A DNA stretch of 29,102 nucleotides from Tritrichomonas musculus (taxonomy: Eukaryota > Parabasalia > Tritrichomonadida > Tritrichomonadidae): NCBI GenBank assembly GCA_039105265.1, contig JAPFFF010000248.1, forward strand, positions 1-29,102. The letters run 5' to 3'. Each line of letters starts with the position of its first letter. The stretch's first letter is position 1. Below the pieces are notes generated by a model, which saw only the letters and a program-made list of their open reading frames with translations, did no database searches and was not told where the DNA came from. Made by a program: the position numbers and the translations under genes. Positions 16,100-26,485 of the stretch are shown piece after piece.

Positions 16100-19000
16100 T
16101 CATGAATTTATAATGTGATTGATCTCTTCTGTACTTAGATGTGGCAGCAAGAAAGCTAGTGCGTTATCATCGAAAAAGCAAGCGTCCTTTAACGTAGATG
16201 ATGGAGTAATTCCGTAAAAACGAAGAAACTCTTTAATGCATGGATTCTCTTTTAATATTTTTGTTCTTTCCAACAAAGATGAGCTTCTAAAGAACATAAT
16301 AATCTGGTCAGTTGATTTGTCCCACTCTAATTCGTGTTTTGTCATTAAAATGTCTGTTTTTTCGTCTCGTTCCAAGTTGTCAGAAAGCAATTTATTTTCT
16401 TTCATTTTATTTATTGTTCTCAAACTTTCAATATTACAAACTTCTCTTTTCTCAAAGTCACTCCTTCTTTTGACCCAAATGATCGGTCTCACTTTCTCAT
16501 CGGTGAATGGGAAGTCGTCAAGGTTGACTGAATAATAATGTGAATCATCGATTCGTATCGATGTGATGTTTTCAAAAGGTGGCAAAACATGAGGTGTTTT
16601 CATTGGCAATTCAAGATCTTCCTTAAGACCAAGTCGAATGTACAAAGGAACAATTTCTTCAGTTTCAACATCGCGGACTTCAATCACACGAGGAACAGCA
16701 GCAACATTTAACAAATGTCGAAGTGGCTGCATGAAAAAGTCGTTGTCAGACGGATATCGTGAAAAACGTGGGAAAAGTGCAATCAAAATTGCAGCTGTTG
16801 CTGAATTACTTCTAGACAACGTGTAGCGTCCTTTGCCGATGTTTAAGATGCCAATTGCCATGCCAAGGATCATATGAAGACCGTAAACGAATTGAGGGAA
16901 ACTTGTCGCAATTGGCCTTCTTCGAACATAACGAATGAAGCGAAGGAAGTCAATGTCACATGTTCCTGCTTTAATTAATGAACAGGCAAGAATGACCAAA
17001 CATAAGGACTGTTCACGACGCATTGTTGGACAATCTGAAAAATCAAAAGGCGTCTTCTCAAGTAAGCAAAGACACTTTGCAATTGTTTGAAGTCTTTCAA
17101 ATGCTTTCAAATTCAACGTTCCCGCGAATTTGACACCGCATGCAATTGCAAAGCCAGTAACAGTTGAAGCGAGAATCTCAGGTTTCAAGCCATCAGGAAC
17201 AGAGAAGTTTAATGCAGTGTTGGGATCACTGTCAATCATCAAAGAGCCCATTGTTCGCATGAGAACAATGTCTGGGAGCATCGAATTGACAAAGGATGCA
17301 TCACTTGGAAGCGAAAGCGCAAGTTTCACTCTAGAATGATCAGTTCGTAAGTAGCCAAGAGTAAGAGCTAGAACTGCAACAGGCGCAACAGCAAAGAAGT
17401 CTGAATTCCCAAAAGTTGCTGTTTTGTCACTACTTACATCAACTGACTTGTTACCTGAAAAAATGACACATAATCTTTCTCTATTCTCCCTTAAAACGCT
17501 CGATTCGTCACCGAGTCCTAAGTTGACAAGGCCAATCGCTGTTCCAAGCGCAAATGGCTCGGCGGGCACCGTCAGAATTGCACTTCTTTCCATCAATGAG
17601 AGGAACGTCTCTGTGATGTGACGATGCCCGCTGGACTCGAACAAAAACGCAATTCCGAGAATGGCTGCCGATTCAATCAATGGTGAAAGTTCGTATTCCG
17701 TCTGCTGGAACTGACGAAGCTCTGGAATATGAAGAGTGAGCATGTGCGAAATGCCAAGATCACGCTTCCCTCGATATGAGATGCCGAGGCCGAGTAAAAG
17801 TGCAACTGCATTTGTCTCTTTGACGCCGGATGTTGTCAAGTATTGGTACAAATCGACTCTCCAAAACTTGTTCAAAAGGCCAGTCAGGCCGAATCCGAAC
17901 AAAACGCCAGCATAATAGGGAGTCATTTCACGTGTTGCCGCGTCAAGAAGCCACGAATGATCAGCATCCGTGACAGTCAAGCCATCGGCTGTTCCGTTAT
18001 GAAATTGTGGCCATTCGACATGTTCTGCATTATCAAAGTCATCGCCGGCCTTTAACTCGATCGCGTTCTCAGTGAAGCCGCTCGTGTTTATGTCTGTGCA
18101 AACAATGTCTTGCGATGGAAGTGGCTCAAACGTGCCAAGGTTAAATAAGCCGCGCCCAACAGACAACGACCACTGCTTTGATAATAAAACTTTCAATTTT
18201 TGAATAAGCATCGATTGAAATTGAATGTCATCGGTCCCATTCGGTCGCTCAACGTCAACTGTCAAAGGAAGATTCGATTGAAGCAATCGTTCAACTTCAA
18301 GAAAACGGAGATCGGGCTGTTGATAAAATTGGATGCTTTTTGTGGTCGGTTTGGCAATGTACTCTTGAAGAACGGCAATGTCTTCGCGTCCAATTAAACG
18401 ATACGCGGCAAGTGGCCAATTCGATGGTGGCGATTCGGCTGTAAGCTGAAATGCTCTTTTCAATGGAGTAGATATTGCTGATTGGAGATGTTGGATGTCT
18501 TTGATCGTGAGCTTGGACTTCTCAGTTATGACAACAATCTCTTGGTAATCGCGAATTTGATGAAAAGTTGAAAAAACTGAGACAAGCTTCTTGCTGATTG
18601 GAAATGGTGAAGGGAAACTCTTCATGGCGTGTCCTGCAATGCATTGGCTGCACCAGTTGATCAGATCAGGAACGTCAATTGCTTGCTCAGGAAGTTTCAT
18701 GTCGTTTTCTAATATGATCTGTTTTTGAGAATGAAGTGCATAATATAAAATAAAGTGTGGAAATTGCGCAAATTGAGAAAGTGGTAAAAGTAGGCCAATC
18801 AATTCTTGGACTTCTTTTGATTTGCCTTTTTGAACTCGAAGCTCTTCAAATAAAAAGTGTGTCATTTCTATGAACTTTGGAACGTATTGTCCAAATAATG
18901 AAATAAAGAGATTAATAAAGGCAGGAATAAATTCATCAATACTTGATAAACAAGATGATTCACTTAATGATAATATTAAGGATTCATAGCTGGGTGAGTC

Positions 19001-20245
19001 AAGAATTAAATGAGAAACGTCGAGAATTTGCTGGATAACATAGTCAAATGTAATTTCAAAATAGAAAAGCGTTTTTTCACCGTTTTCTCTAAATGCAACA
19101 AATTTGTTTCCAAACTTTTGAATCTGTACTACATCATGAAATGGTAAATGAACAATTCCATTGAATCCTTCATGAAGAACAACTGTATGATCTGTATAGA
19201 CAGCGAAGAACATCAATCCTTTAAATACGCAGATGGATTCAACATTTTCAAGAGTAAAAACAACATTTGATGAGTCAATATAACTGATATCAATTGCTTC
19301 GAGTTTATGATTGTTAAGGAATAAAAGTAGTCGAGTGTCATTTTCTGATATTTCCATAAAGCATGCGTTGACATTCTTACCAACTTGATTAAACTCAAAA
19401 ATCATTTCCATAAATAAATCTGGTGGAATTCCTTCAAGAGTAGCTTTTAAGTCAGCACGTGCAGCTGAGCTTGGTGATAATAGTGGCGTTGGTTGTGTAG
19501 GTGGTGAAAAAATAGATGGAGACTTGATAAAGTGTGGCGACGTAAAAAGTAAATCTCGATTTCCTTGAGGCTCATTAAATTTCCATACTGATATTGATTC
19601 ATTGAATGGTTCAGACGCAAGAAGGTAGCAATGTTCGGATGAAATTTGAAGAGGAGTGAAGTTTAAATCGGTAATATAATGGAGATCGCTACTTTCTGAT
19701 GATGATTGATTAAATTGTGGAATTGGTGTTGATGAGTAATCAAAGCTTGATCGATTAGGCGAAGGAATTGTCGTAAATTTCGGTAGCGGGGAAGATGAAA
19801 CTGGCGTGAAAAAAGCGACAGGTCTTATTTCTTCAAGAGGATGAAATAAAGTAAATAATATTGGAAATTCTTCGTATTGACTGTACATAAGAGCTGAATT
19901 TTGAGAGCGATAAAGAAGAAGCGCTTTATGAAGTGGGAAAATTTTTTCGATTTGAAAAGGAACTGCAATAAGATATGATTGTCCAGATAACGAAAACAAA
20001 GTGAGACCACTTTGATATAGTACGGCTAAAAATTCTTGATTATCGATTGTACAAAGTGTTCCATCCATTACTGGTCCAGGCATAGTAAGATGATGTAGTA
20101 AACAACAATGTTTGGACCAAATTAATTCATTTCCAGACCAGCAAAGTTCAACACCGTCTTCGTTTAATTTAAATGATGGAGTTTTATCTGCATTTTTGAA
20201 TTTGTCTGCGCCAAAAGGGACGAATGGGCCAACAAGGCGCAGCAT
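16100..20245 (-). CDS. APC1: Anaphase-promoting complex subunit 1 (Apc1)
   Basis: The 1,381-residue product is recognisable as Apc1, the largest scaffold subunit of the APC/C ubiquitin ligase that degrades cyclins and securin in mitosis. The N-terminal part, about 1-420, has the strand-rich pattern of the Apc1 beta-propeller (LFTLFHPLEEIRPVAFF). From about 770 to 1130 come the proteasome/cyclosome repeats: GVLFGFGLTGLLNKF, AVALLLGLGISYRG, LTLHIPEL and FALGTAIGLVNLG. The C-terminal signature is ALFPRFSRYPSDN and FMQPLRHLLNVAAVPRVIEV, matching the conserved ALRHLYVLAAEPR segment of animal Apc1. It is shorter than human (about 1,940) or yeast (about 1,750) Apc1, as is common in reduced protists. 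The ATG at 20243-20245 is the first in frame. A near-initiator TCATC lies about 25 bases upstream on this strand. The gene converges on the discoidin-type gene and diverges from the AIR9-like gene. Confidence 0.93.
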   Translation of the reverse strand: MLRLVGPFVPFGADKFKNADKTPSFKLNEDGVELCWSGNELIWSKHCCLLHHLTMPGPVMDGTLCTIDNQEFLAVLYQSGLTLFSLSGQSYLIAVPFQIEKIFPLHKALLLYRSQNSALMYSQYEEFPILFTLFHPLEEIRPVAFFTPVSSSPLPKFTTIPSPNRSSFDYSSTPIPQFNQSSSESSDLHYITDLNFTPLQISSEHCYLLASEPFNESISVWKFNEPQGNRDLLFTSPHFIKSPSIFSPPTQPTPLLSPSSAARADLKATLEGIPPDLFMEMIFEFNQVGKNVNACFMEISENDTRLLLFLNNHKLEAIDISYIDSSNVVFTLENVESICVFKGLMFFAVYTDHTVVLHEGFNGIVHLPFHDVVQIQKFGNKFVAFRENGEKTLFYFEITFDYVIQQILDVSHLILDSPSYESLILSLSESSCLSSIDEFIPAFINLFISLFGQYVPKFIEMTHFLFEELRVQKGKSKEVQELIGLLLPLSQFAQFPHFILYYALHSQKQIILENDMKLPEQAIDVPDLINWCSQCIAGHAMKSFPSPFPISKKLVSVFSTFHQIRDYQEIVVITEKSKLTIKDIQHLQSAISTPLKRAFQLTAESPPSNWPLAAYRLIGREDIAVLQEYIAKPTTKSIQFYQQPDLRFLEVERLLQSNLPLTVDVERPNGTDDIQFQSMLIQKLKVLLSKQWSLSVGRGLFNLGTFEPLPSQDIVCTDINTSGFTENAIELKAGDDFDNAEHVEWPQFHNGTADGLTVTDADHSWLLDAATREMTPYYAGVLFGFGLTGLLNKFWRVDLYQYLTTSGVKETNAVALLLGLGISYRGKRDLGISHMLTLHIPELRQFQQTEYELSPLIESAAILGIAFLFESSGHRHITETFLSLMERSAILTVPAEPFALGTAIGLVNLGLGDESSVLRENRERLCVIFSGNKSVDVSSDKTATFGNSDFFAVAPVAVLALTLGYLRTDHSRVKLALSLPSDASFVNSMLPDIVLMRTMGSLMIDSDPNTALNFSVPDGLKPEILASTVTGFAIACGVKFAGTLNLKAFERLQTIAKCLCLLEKTPFDFSDCPTMRREQSLCLVILACSLIKAGTCDIDFLRFIRYVRRRPIATSFPQFVYGLHMILGMAIGILNIGKGRYTLSRSNSATAAILIALFPRFSRYPSDNDFFMQPLRHLLNVAAVPRVIEVRDVETEEIVPLYIRLGLKEDLELPMKTPHVLPPFENITSIRIDDSHYYSVNLDDFPFTDEKVRPIIWVKRRSDFEKREVCNIESLRTINKMKENKLLSDNLERDEKTDILMTKHELEWDKSTDQIIMFFRSSSLLERTKILKENPCIKEFLRFYGITPSSTLKDACFFDDNALAFLLPHLSTEEINHIINS

Positions 20246-20765
20246 TGAATTTCGATTTTTTTGATGAAATTAATAAACGTCACATTTTCAAAAAAAAATT
20301 TATAAAAATATTATATTTGAATCTAAAATGAATGATTATTTATATAAAATTATATTATATTAGAAACAAAAAATGAAATGTTTACTATTTGAAAAAATGA
20401 AATGATTAGTTTTGAAGATAAAATATATCATGGAAGTTGAAATGATAAATTCTTATAATAAAAAGTAGTTTTCTTGTAATCTTCCTAGAATTTTAAATTT
20501 TATTTTTAACATTTGAGTATAGATTTGTTGTTGTTGTTGTTGTTGTTGTTGTTGGATGGTTTATTGATAATCAAAGTTTCTATAATATTTCACTATGCAA
20601 ATCATGATTAGGGATTCATGTTCATTTGATTCCATTTGATCCATGATAAATTCATTGTAATAGTTTGTTTGTTTACATCAAATTTTCTATTAAATTGTAA
20701 TATGGTTACATTTTTTAAATTCTATAAAAATTAATGCGTTTAAAATTTTCTAAAATTCGCATCAG
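20246..20765. other. Divergent promoter region between Apc1 and the AIR9-like gene
   Basis: This 520-bp AT-rich spacer lies between two genes transcribed away from each other, so it should hold both promoters. No perfect TCA-Py-(T/A) initiator stands next to either ATG. The nearest are TCATC upstream of Apc1 on the minus strand and CATCAG directly before the AIR9-like ATG. No RNA gene or transposon end is seen. Confidence 0.55.
20525..20554 (+). repeat. (TTG)10 microsatellite in the divergent promoter region
   Basis: Ten perfect TTG units lie about 210 bases upstream of the AIR9-like ATG and about 280 bases upstream of the Apc1 ATG. It is noncoding and likely to vary in length between strains. 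Confidence 0.95.
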
Positions 20766-23700
20766 ATGATGCGCTCTCCACGATCGCCTCATATTACAAT
20801 CAAATATAGAAAAAATAGATCCATTTCGCCATGTGTAAATCAAAATAATAAAAATATTAAAAATATCGTTACTAATCGATTAGGTGAAAAAATACCGCCA
20901 GTCGCAGGTGATCTCGAAACAGTCAAAAATTATCATGTACTCGTACTAGATTTAAGTGAGAATAAATTAACGCCAAAGTCACTTCGAAATATCGGACCTA
21001 ATGTTTCATCATTAAATTTGTCGCAAAACCCGTTAAATTCAGTTCAACTTCCATTACTTGAAAGATTACGAACACTTTATCTTGATGATTGTAATTTAGT
21101 TTCTTTATCTCATATTCCGCCTTTTCCAAACTTGCGATTCTTATCTTTGAAAAAAAATAAAATTTCCGATTTTAAAAATGCTCCATATTTTCCGCGTCTT
21201 GAAACAATCAATTTATTAGAAAATCCGATTACGGGCAAATGCCCGATACATTTAATGGTTGCATCGTTAGGATCAATTTATTTAAAAAAAATAAATAACA
21301 CCAAATTAACTTTAGATTTATATGCGAAAGCTTATGAATTATCGCCATTAGTCGGTTACGCTATTCGTCGCGGTAGAAGTCCTGTTTCGCACGGAAATGA
21401 TAATACAGAACTTTTAAGTGCTCAAGAATTTTTAACCACAAAATTAACGAGTTATATCAGAAAAAATAGACTTAAAATTCCAAAAAAATTAATAATAGAA
21501 GAAAATAATAACAATCACTACATTACATGCCCTTTTCCTTCGCAGTCGATCAAGTGGTATTGTCATGCAATACCAGAAAAAGGATCAGAATGGATAGAGC
21601 TTCCAGCTCCAAAAAATCCTGGTGTCTTACCCGTTACAATGTCAATCAGACTCCGTCTAATAAAATGTGATTTTATAATCGACAAAAAAAAATATTCACT
21701 TTATACAGATTATCCAATTGGAAAAGGAAAGAAAGATTATTCATTACCATATCCTTTTCAACCTAAAATTGAAGGAAATCCTACAGAAGGCTCATTAATT
21801 AATTGTCTTCCATTACCAATTCCAGCACATATTGCATGGATAAAAGAAAATGCAACATTAGCAAAAAACACAAATCAAATACTATTAACAAGTAAAGAAG
21901 TTAATCAATCGGTTGCATGTGTAATGCAACCCTATTGTAAATTTAATGATGGAATAGGTTTTTCAACCATTTTTGCTGCAACTGATATTGTTCGTCCAGT
22001 TTATCCAGTTGTTTCAGGTATTACTTTTCCAGAGACGATCATTGAAGACGAAGTGATCAAATTTGAAAGATTCATATATCCTGATCGAGAAGGAAAATCG
22101 ATTATATCAGTAGAAAAGTCCTTTTCACCATCAGGTGAATGGGGTTTTGTTGATGATGTTGATTGTAAAAAGTTAACCTTTAGGCCGAAAGGCACAGAAG
22201 TTGGTTATTATCTTCGCTTAACGTACAAACCGGTTTTAGACGATGGAATTGAAGGTGAAACACGATATTTTTATAGCCAAAGCCAAGTTTTGCCAACTGT
22301 TCCCAAATTTTCAAATCCATTTATAGCAGGTGTTCCTAAGACGTGTTATCCATTAGTTGCCATTGCTGACTATTCGGGCGGAGTTCCAGGCAACTGTACA
22401 TGTGAATGGTTTTTTTCGAAGCGGCCGATTGATGCGAAGAAAGGACCATCACAACGCCTTCAAAAAGTTGCGCGTAACACGCAATATTTCACGCCAACAG
22501 AAGAAATGGCAGAAGGTTATCTAGCTGTCTTATTAACGCCTGTTCGTAATGACGAAGTTTATGGAGATCCTTGCTTCTTTGCATTAGATACGCCGATCTC
22601 TTTGGATGATCCGCCGAAGCCTTTTGAGGTTCCCAAAGAAGCCATTGTTGGCACAAAGATGAAATTTCCTTGTGTTTGTGATATCTTGCTTTCAAAAACG
22701 ACTGGATTTTGTGGATTTGACTTTTTGAAAACAGGAAGCACGTACACGCCAAGAGAGAAACACGTTGGCCGAATTGTCCGTGTTGTTAATGAGACAGGTG
22801 ATATGATCATCGGACCAATTAAGTTAGCAAAACCAGTTGTTTTGACTGTCAAAGTTACTGCTGAAAAATGGCAAGTTAGTTACGTAGCAAGCATTCAAGT
22901 TACTCACAAAAGTTGCAAGCCTGAACAACTTGAAATTTTGTGGCTTCGAGTTGGTCCTAACTATGAAAAGGCGGTTGCTATCAACACGCCCGAATATGTC
23001 CTTCAGCCTGAAGATGCAAGTTTCCAAATACAAGCGGTTGTCACACCGATAGATAATGAAAATCACAAGCGAGATCCGTTTTTTTCAGATTTGTCACCTG
23101 TCATCAAATGTGACAATTATTCAGAGCCAACGATTGTTGGTGATTTGATGGAGAACGGAACGGTTACGGTTAATGCAGCTAAAGAAATAGAGAAGATTAC
23201 TTGGTATTGTCATGTTCCTCAGAACCAATATGAAGAGATTGGTGAAGGACTGATGATTAAGCTTCGATCAAAAGACGTTGGTCGATTCATTCGTGCAAAA
23301 GTTACTTTGACGAGTGGAGTTGTTGTTTATACAGAAACAAAAACAACTGTAGCTCCTTGTATTCCAACTGTTCAAGTTATCTTGCCTAAGAAAGTGCTCG
23401 AAGGAGACTTGGTCAAGCCAGAAATAATTTATCAAGGTGGAGTTCAAGGTAAAAGTGAAGTTCGTTGGTATCGAGAAACAGATGAAGGTTGGGAATTTGT
23501 CACTGGTGAATTGAACTATCAAGTTACGCCAAAAGACATCGATTGCATTTTAAGATTCGTTTACATTCCTCATCGAAATGATGGCGAAAGAGGAGAAGAA
23601 GTCATTGCTGAATGCGGGCCAGTCGATTCTCTTCCACCGACAGCAACGAACGTCACAATCAAGCAGAATGAACAAGGAAATCTCGAAGTTAACGGAACTT

Positions 23701-24788
23701 ATGTTGGTGGTGAAGAAGGACGGTCATTTTTCATTTGGAGAGTTTATGATGACAATGGAATGCCTAAAAATGTTGGTAAGACATTTGATATGGTAATTCC
23801 ACCTAATTCAACTTTCAATGGAAAAACGGTTGATGCGGTTTATGTTCCTATTCGTTGTGATGGAACTGGAGGACAGCCTGTACCGACTAAAAACAAGATT
23901 GTTGTAAAACCTCTTCCATCGGTTGAAATGGCTGAAATTTTGGTGAAAAAAGGAAAAGTTGTTGAAGGCAATTTAATGAGATGTAATGTTAAGCTTTCAA
24001 AAGGTGCAACTCCTCAATTTCAATGGTATCATGGTGATGGAAAAGCTTGGGAAGCAATTAAAGATGCAACAGAAGCTGAATATTTGCCTATTCCTGATGA
24101 TGTTGGCTTTTATATTTTATGTTCTGTTGTTGCAATTAATAAAAAGGGTTGGAAATCAGAACCTTATGCAGCAACAACACTTGTTCCCCTCGCTCCAGCT
24201 CCTGAGAAATTGGTTATAATTAGTGCTGCTGAGAAAATCTTGGTTGGAATGATTTTGTCTGTAAAAATTGAATTATCTAAGAAGAATAGATTGATTTGGC
24301 AACGTGAAACTAATGAAACATGGGAAAATGTTTTATTCGATGATGATTACGTTGTAACTTGTAATGATATTGGTCATCGAATTAGAGTAATTTCAACAAA
24401 CGGTCTTGAAAGTAAGCCTACTAATGTTATCGAAATGGAACAGGTTTTGGCTTTGTATATTAAAGCAATGCTTCGTACTTCTTCTTTGACTTTTTGGGGA
24501 AATGCTAAAATGGGAAATATGGTTTGGACAATTACTGCTTCTCCTTATGGATTAACAATGGAGACAAGTAAAGGAACTAAAAAGAAATCGAAATGGAATT
24601 TGGTGGAAGCTGTTGCTGTAGATGGAACTGTCGATGAAATGGTCCTGTGGATGGATCCGTCATCAAAATTCGTTATGGTTCCAACATTTGTTAACGATCC
24701 TAGACTTCATGCACTTATTAGAACAGATCAGGTACGTGATTATGTGGTTCTTGTTTTGCTCGGTATCAAAGAATCTCAGAAAAAATAA
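20766..24788 (+). CDS. AIR9: AIR9-like LRR and A9-repeat protein, probable microtubule-associated
   Basis: The 1,340-residue product has a basic, Ser/Asn-rich N-terminus (1-50). About five leucine-rich repeats follow at about 53-158 (LVLDLSENKL, VSSLNLSQNPL, RTLYLDDCNL, RFLSLKKNKI). Then come about eleven Ig-like repeats of 85-100 residues from about 250 to 1225. Several carry the A9 pattern GG-x-x-G-x-S-x-x-x-W-Y/F (GGVPGNCTCEWFF, GGVQGKSEVRWY, GGEEGRSFFIW) and end in R-x-D-G-x-x-G. A conserved C-terminal domain covers about 1234-1340 (SLTFWGNAKMGNMVW to RDYVVLVLLG). This order is that of AIR9, a microtubule-associated protein of land plants and of excavate protists, where the trypanosome protein decorates the subpellicular array. 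Here it probably acts on the trichomonad cytoskeleton. The start is the first of two consecutive ATGs. UAAA follows about 12 bases after the stop. Confidence 0.85.
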   Translation: MMRSPRSPHITIKYRKNRSISPCVNQNNKNIKNIVTNRLGEKIPPVAGDLETVKNYHVLVLDLSENKLTPKSLRNIGPNVSSLNLSQNPLNSVQLPLLERLRTLYLDDCNLVSLSHIPPFPNLRFLSLKKNKISDFKNAPYFPRLETINLLENPITGKCPIHLMVASLGSIYLKKINNTKLTLDLYAKAYELSPLVGYAIRRGRSPVSHGNDNTELLSAQEFLTTKLTSYIRKNRLKIPKKLIIEENNNNHYITCPFPSQSIKWYCHAIPEKGSEWIELPAPKNPGVLPVTMSIRLRLIKCDFIIDKKKYSLYTDYPIGKGKKDYSLPYPFQPKIEGNPTEGSLINCLPLPIPAHIAWIKENATLAKNTNQILLTSKEVNQSVACVMQPYCKFNDGIGFSTIFAATDIVRPVYPVVSGITFPETIIEDEVIKFERFIYPDREGKSIISVEKSFSPSGEWGFVDDVDCKKLTFRPKGTEVGYYLRLTYKPVLDDGIEGETRYFYSQSQVLPTVPKFSNPFIAGVPKTCYPLVAIADYSGGVPGNCTCEWFFSKRPIDAKKGPSQRLQKVARNTQYFTPTEEMAEGYLAVLLTPVRNDEVYGDPCFFALDTPISLDDPPKPFEVPKEAIVGTKMKFPCVCDILLSKTTGFCGFDFLKTGSTYTPREKHVGRIVRVVNETGDMIIGPIKLAKPVVLTVKVTAEKWQVSYVASIQVTHKSCKPEQLEILWLRVGPNYEKAVAINTPEYVLQPEDASFQIQAVVTPIDNENHKRDPFFSDLSPVIKCDNYSEPTIVGDLMENGTVTVNAAKEIEKITWYCHVPQNQYEEIGEGLMIKLRSKDVGRFIRAKVTLTSGVVVYTETKTTVAPCIPTVQVILPKKVLEGDLVKPEIIYQGGVQGKSEVRWYRETDEGWEFVTGELNYQVTPKDIDCILRFVYIPHRNDGERGEEVIAECGPVDSLPPTATNVTIKQNEQGNLEVNGTYVGGEEGRSFFIWRVYDDNGMPKNVGKTFDMVIPPNSTFNGKTVDAVYVPIRCDGTGGQPVPTKNKIVVKPLPSVEMAEILVKKGKVVEGNLMRCNVKLSKGATPQFQWYHGDGKAWEAIKDATEAEYLPIPDDVGFYILCSVVAINKKGWKSEPYAATTLVPLAPAPEKLVIISAAEKILVGMILSVKIELSKKNRLIWQRETNETWENVLFDDDYVVTCNDIGHRIRVISTNGLESKPTNVIEMEQVLALYIKAMLRTSSLTFWGNAKMGNMVWTITASPYGLTMETSKGTKKKSKWNLVEAVAVDGTVDEMVLWMDPSSKFVMVPTFVNDPRLHALIRTDQVRDYVVLVLLGIKESQKK

Positions 24789-26485
24789 TAATTTGTGTAT
24801 AAAATTTTGTTGTTTTTTAGGTAATATTTTTATACTTGTGTTTTTATTTATTTATTTATTTATTTAAGATGTTTTTGGATTGCTCTATCAAAAAGTGAAG
24901 ATTTGATTGATATTTGATTGATATTGAACTTTTTGAAAAGAGAGAAAAAAAATGAAGAGTTCAAAGAATTATACTACATTTATTTGAAATTCAACAATTT
25001 AATTTCAAAAGAATGTATTAATAACAATGTTGATTAATTTGGGGTGGATATAGAATTCATTAAAAAAAAAATTATTAATATATTTTAATAATAATATAAA
25101 TATAATTGATATTTTTGATTTCAAATTGATGAGTATGAAGCCAGTGTATTTGTAATCATTTGATCAATAAAAATAAAAAAAAATGTTTCCTTGTTTGTTT
25201 GTTCATTAATATTTGGTTTTTGTGCCACACTGTTGTGATGTCATTATCAATATGTTTGCTTGTTTTTGAGATATTTATAATAAATAATCAATCTATATAA
25301 GAATTGTATGATTGAAAAATCATAGAAATTATATATTTAATTTTCAAAATATAATTCATTAAATGATTAAGCAAAATTACTTATCTAAATAATTTTAAAG
25401 CTATTTTTTTTTTTGTCCAAAATATTATGAATTTTAGTTGAAAAAAAACTATATATAATTTAAATACGTAAATCGTAATTCATATCATAATGATGATATA
25501 TGTATGAAAACTAATTCTTTTTAAATAATTTTGACACAAATAAATATTACTATAAATATTATTATAGCATACTTAATATAATTATTAGAAATTTTGTGTA
25601 ATTGAAACAGTATTAATATGCGATTTATGTTGAAGTCAATCAATATATTTGGGAGCAGCTAATGAATGAACTTTTATTTAAGAGAATAGTTTTGAATATT
25701 TATTTGTTCTAGCAAATGTCAAATATATCTTGGTATTTTGAAAAATAATTTGAAATTTTTAGTTTAAAATAGAATTAAGCATTAATATAAAATATAATTA
25801 TTTCAATTAAATTAAAAATATTTGTTTATACAATATGAAAATGCATTCATGAATAATTACAACAAAAAGTTCTAATAACTTTTTAAATGAATGATAAACA
25901 TCTAAATAATTGGTACAAAAGTTAAATATAGCATGCTTTTTAAAATAAAATAGAGCGATTTCGTTAAAATTGTTATTTAATTTAGTTATCAATATATGAT
26001 TTGTCAATTCAAAATAAAAAAATTAGGAAAAGCTCTCTATTTGTTTGTAGGGAATCTGAAATTATTCGAAAATAAATAATTTTTATATGGATATATTAAA
26101 TGCACGAAGACTTATTTAATCGGAATCATTTGTTTAAACATTTCTGAAGGACGTTACAAACCATTCAATTTATTTTATTTTTTGACTTTATGCATTCAAA
26201 TATTCAATGTTGTAAACTTCGTTATTTTATGATATGATCTTCTCAAAACTATTCTCTTATAATGTTGGCAATTGAAAAATTGAATACATGCTTTAAATTG
26301 AGTGGATAAATTGAATTCATTCAGAAAAAACTGGTGAAAAATGTCATGCTATTTCAATTTTGATTAAAAAATAAGACATGAAAAATGTAAGGTAAAAAAA
26401 GATGATGAAGCCCTTTGATAAATAATTTTTATTTAAATAACAAATTCAAATCCTTCAGACATCAAAATGTTAAAAAATAAATGAA
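24789..26485. other. 1.7 kb AT-rich intergenic region
   Basis: No coding frame with plausible composition, tRNA-like or rRNA-like sequence, or paired transposon ends was recognised. The region contains short repeats (TTTA and TTTG runs, and a GATTGATATTT doublet near 24903-24925). The gene at 20766 ends on its left and the minus-strand kinase ends on its right, so it is a 3'-to-3' spacer. It is unusually long for one and might hold a decayed mobile element or an untranslated RNA that I cannot identify. Confidence 0.55.
24843..24866 (+). repeat. (TTTA)6 microsatellite
   Basis: Six perfect TTTA units lie about 55 bases past the stop of the AIR9-like gene, in the presumed 3' flank. This is a simple repeat with no further structure visible. 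Confidence 0.9.

Noticed and set aside
25807-26007. 66-residue minus-strand frame in the long spacer
   Set aside because: It is low-complexity, AT-driven, starts at no recognisable promoter and resembles no family known to me.
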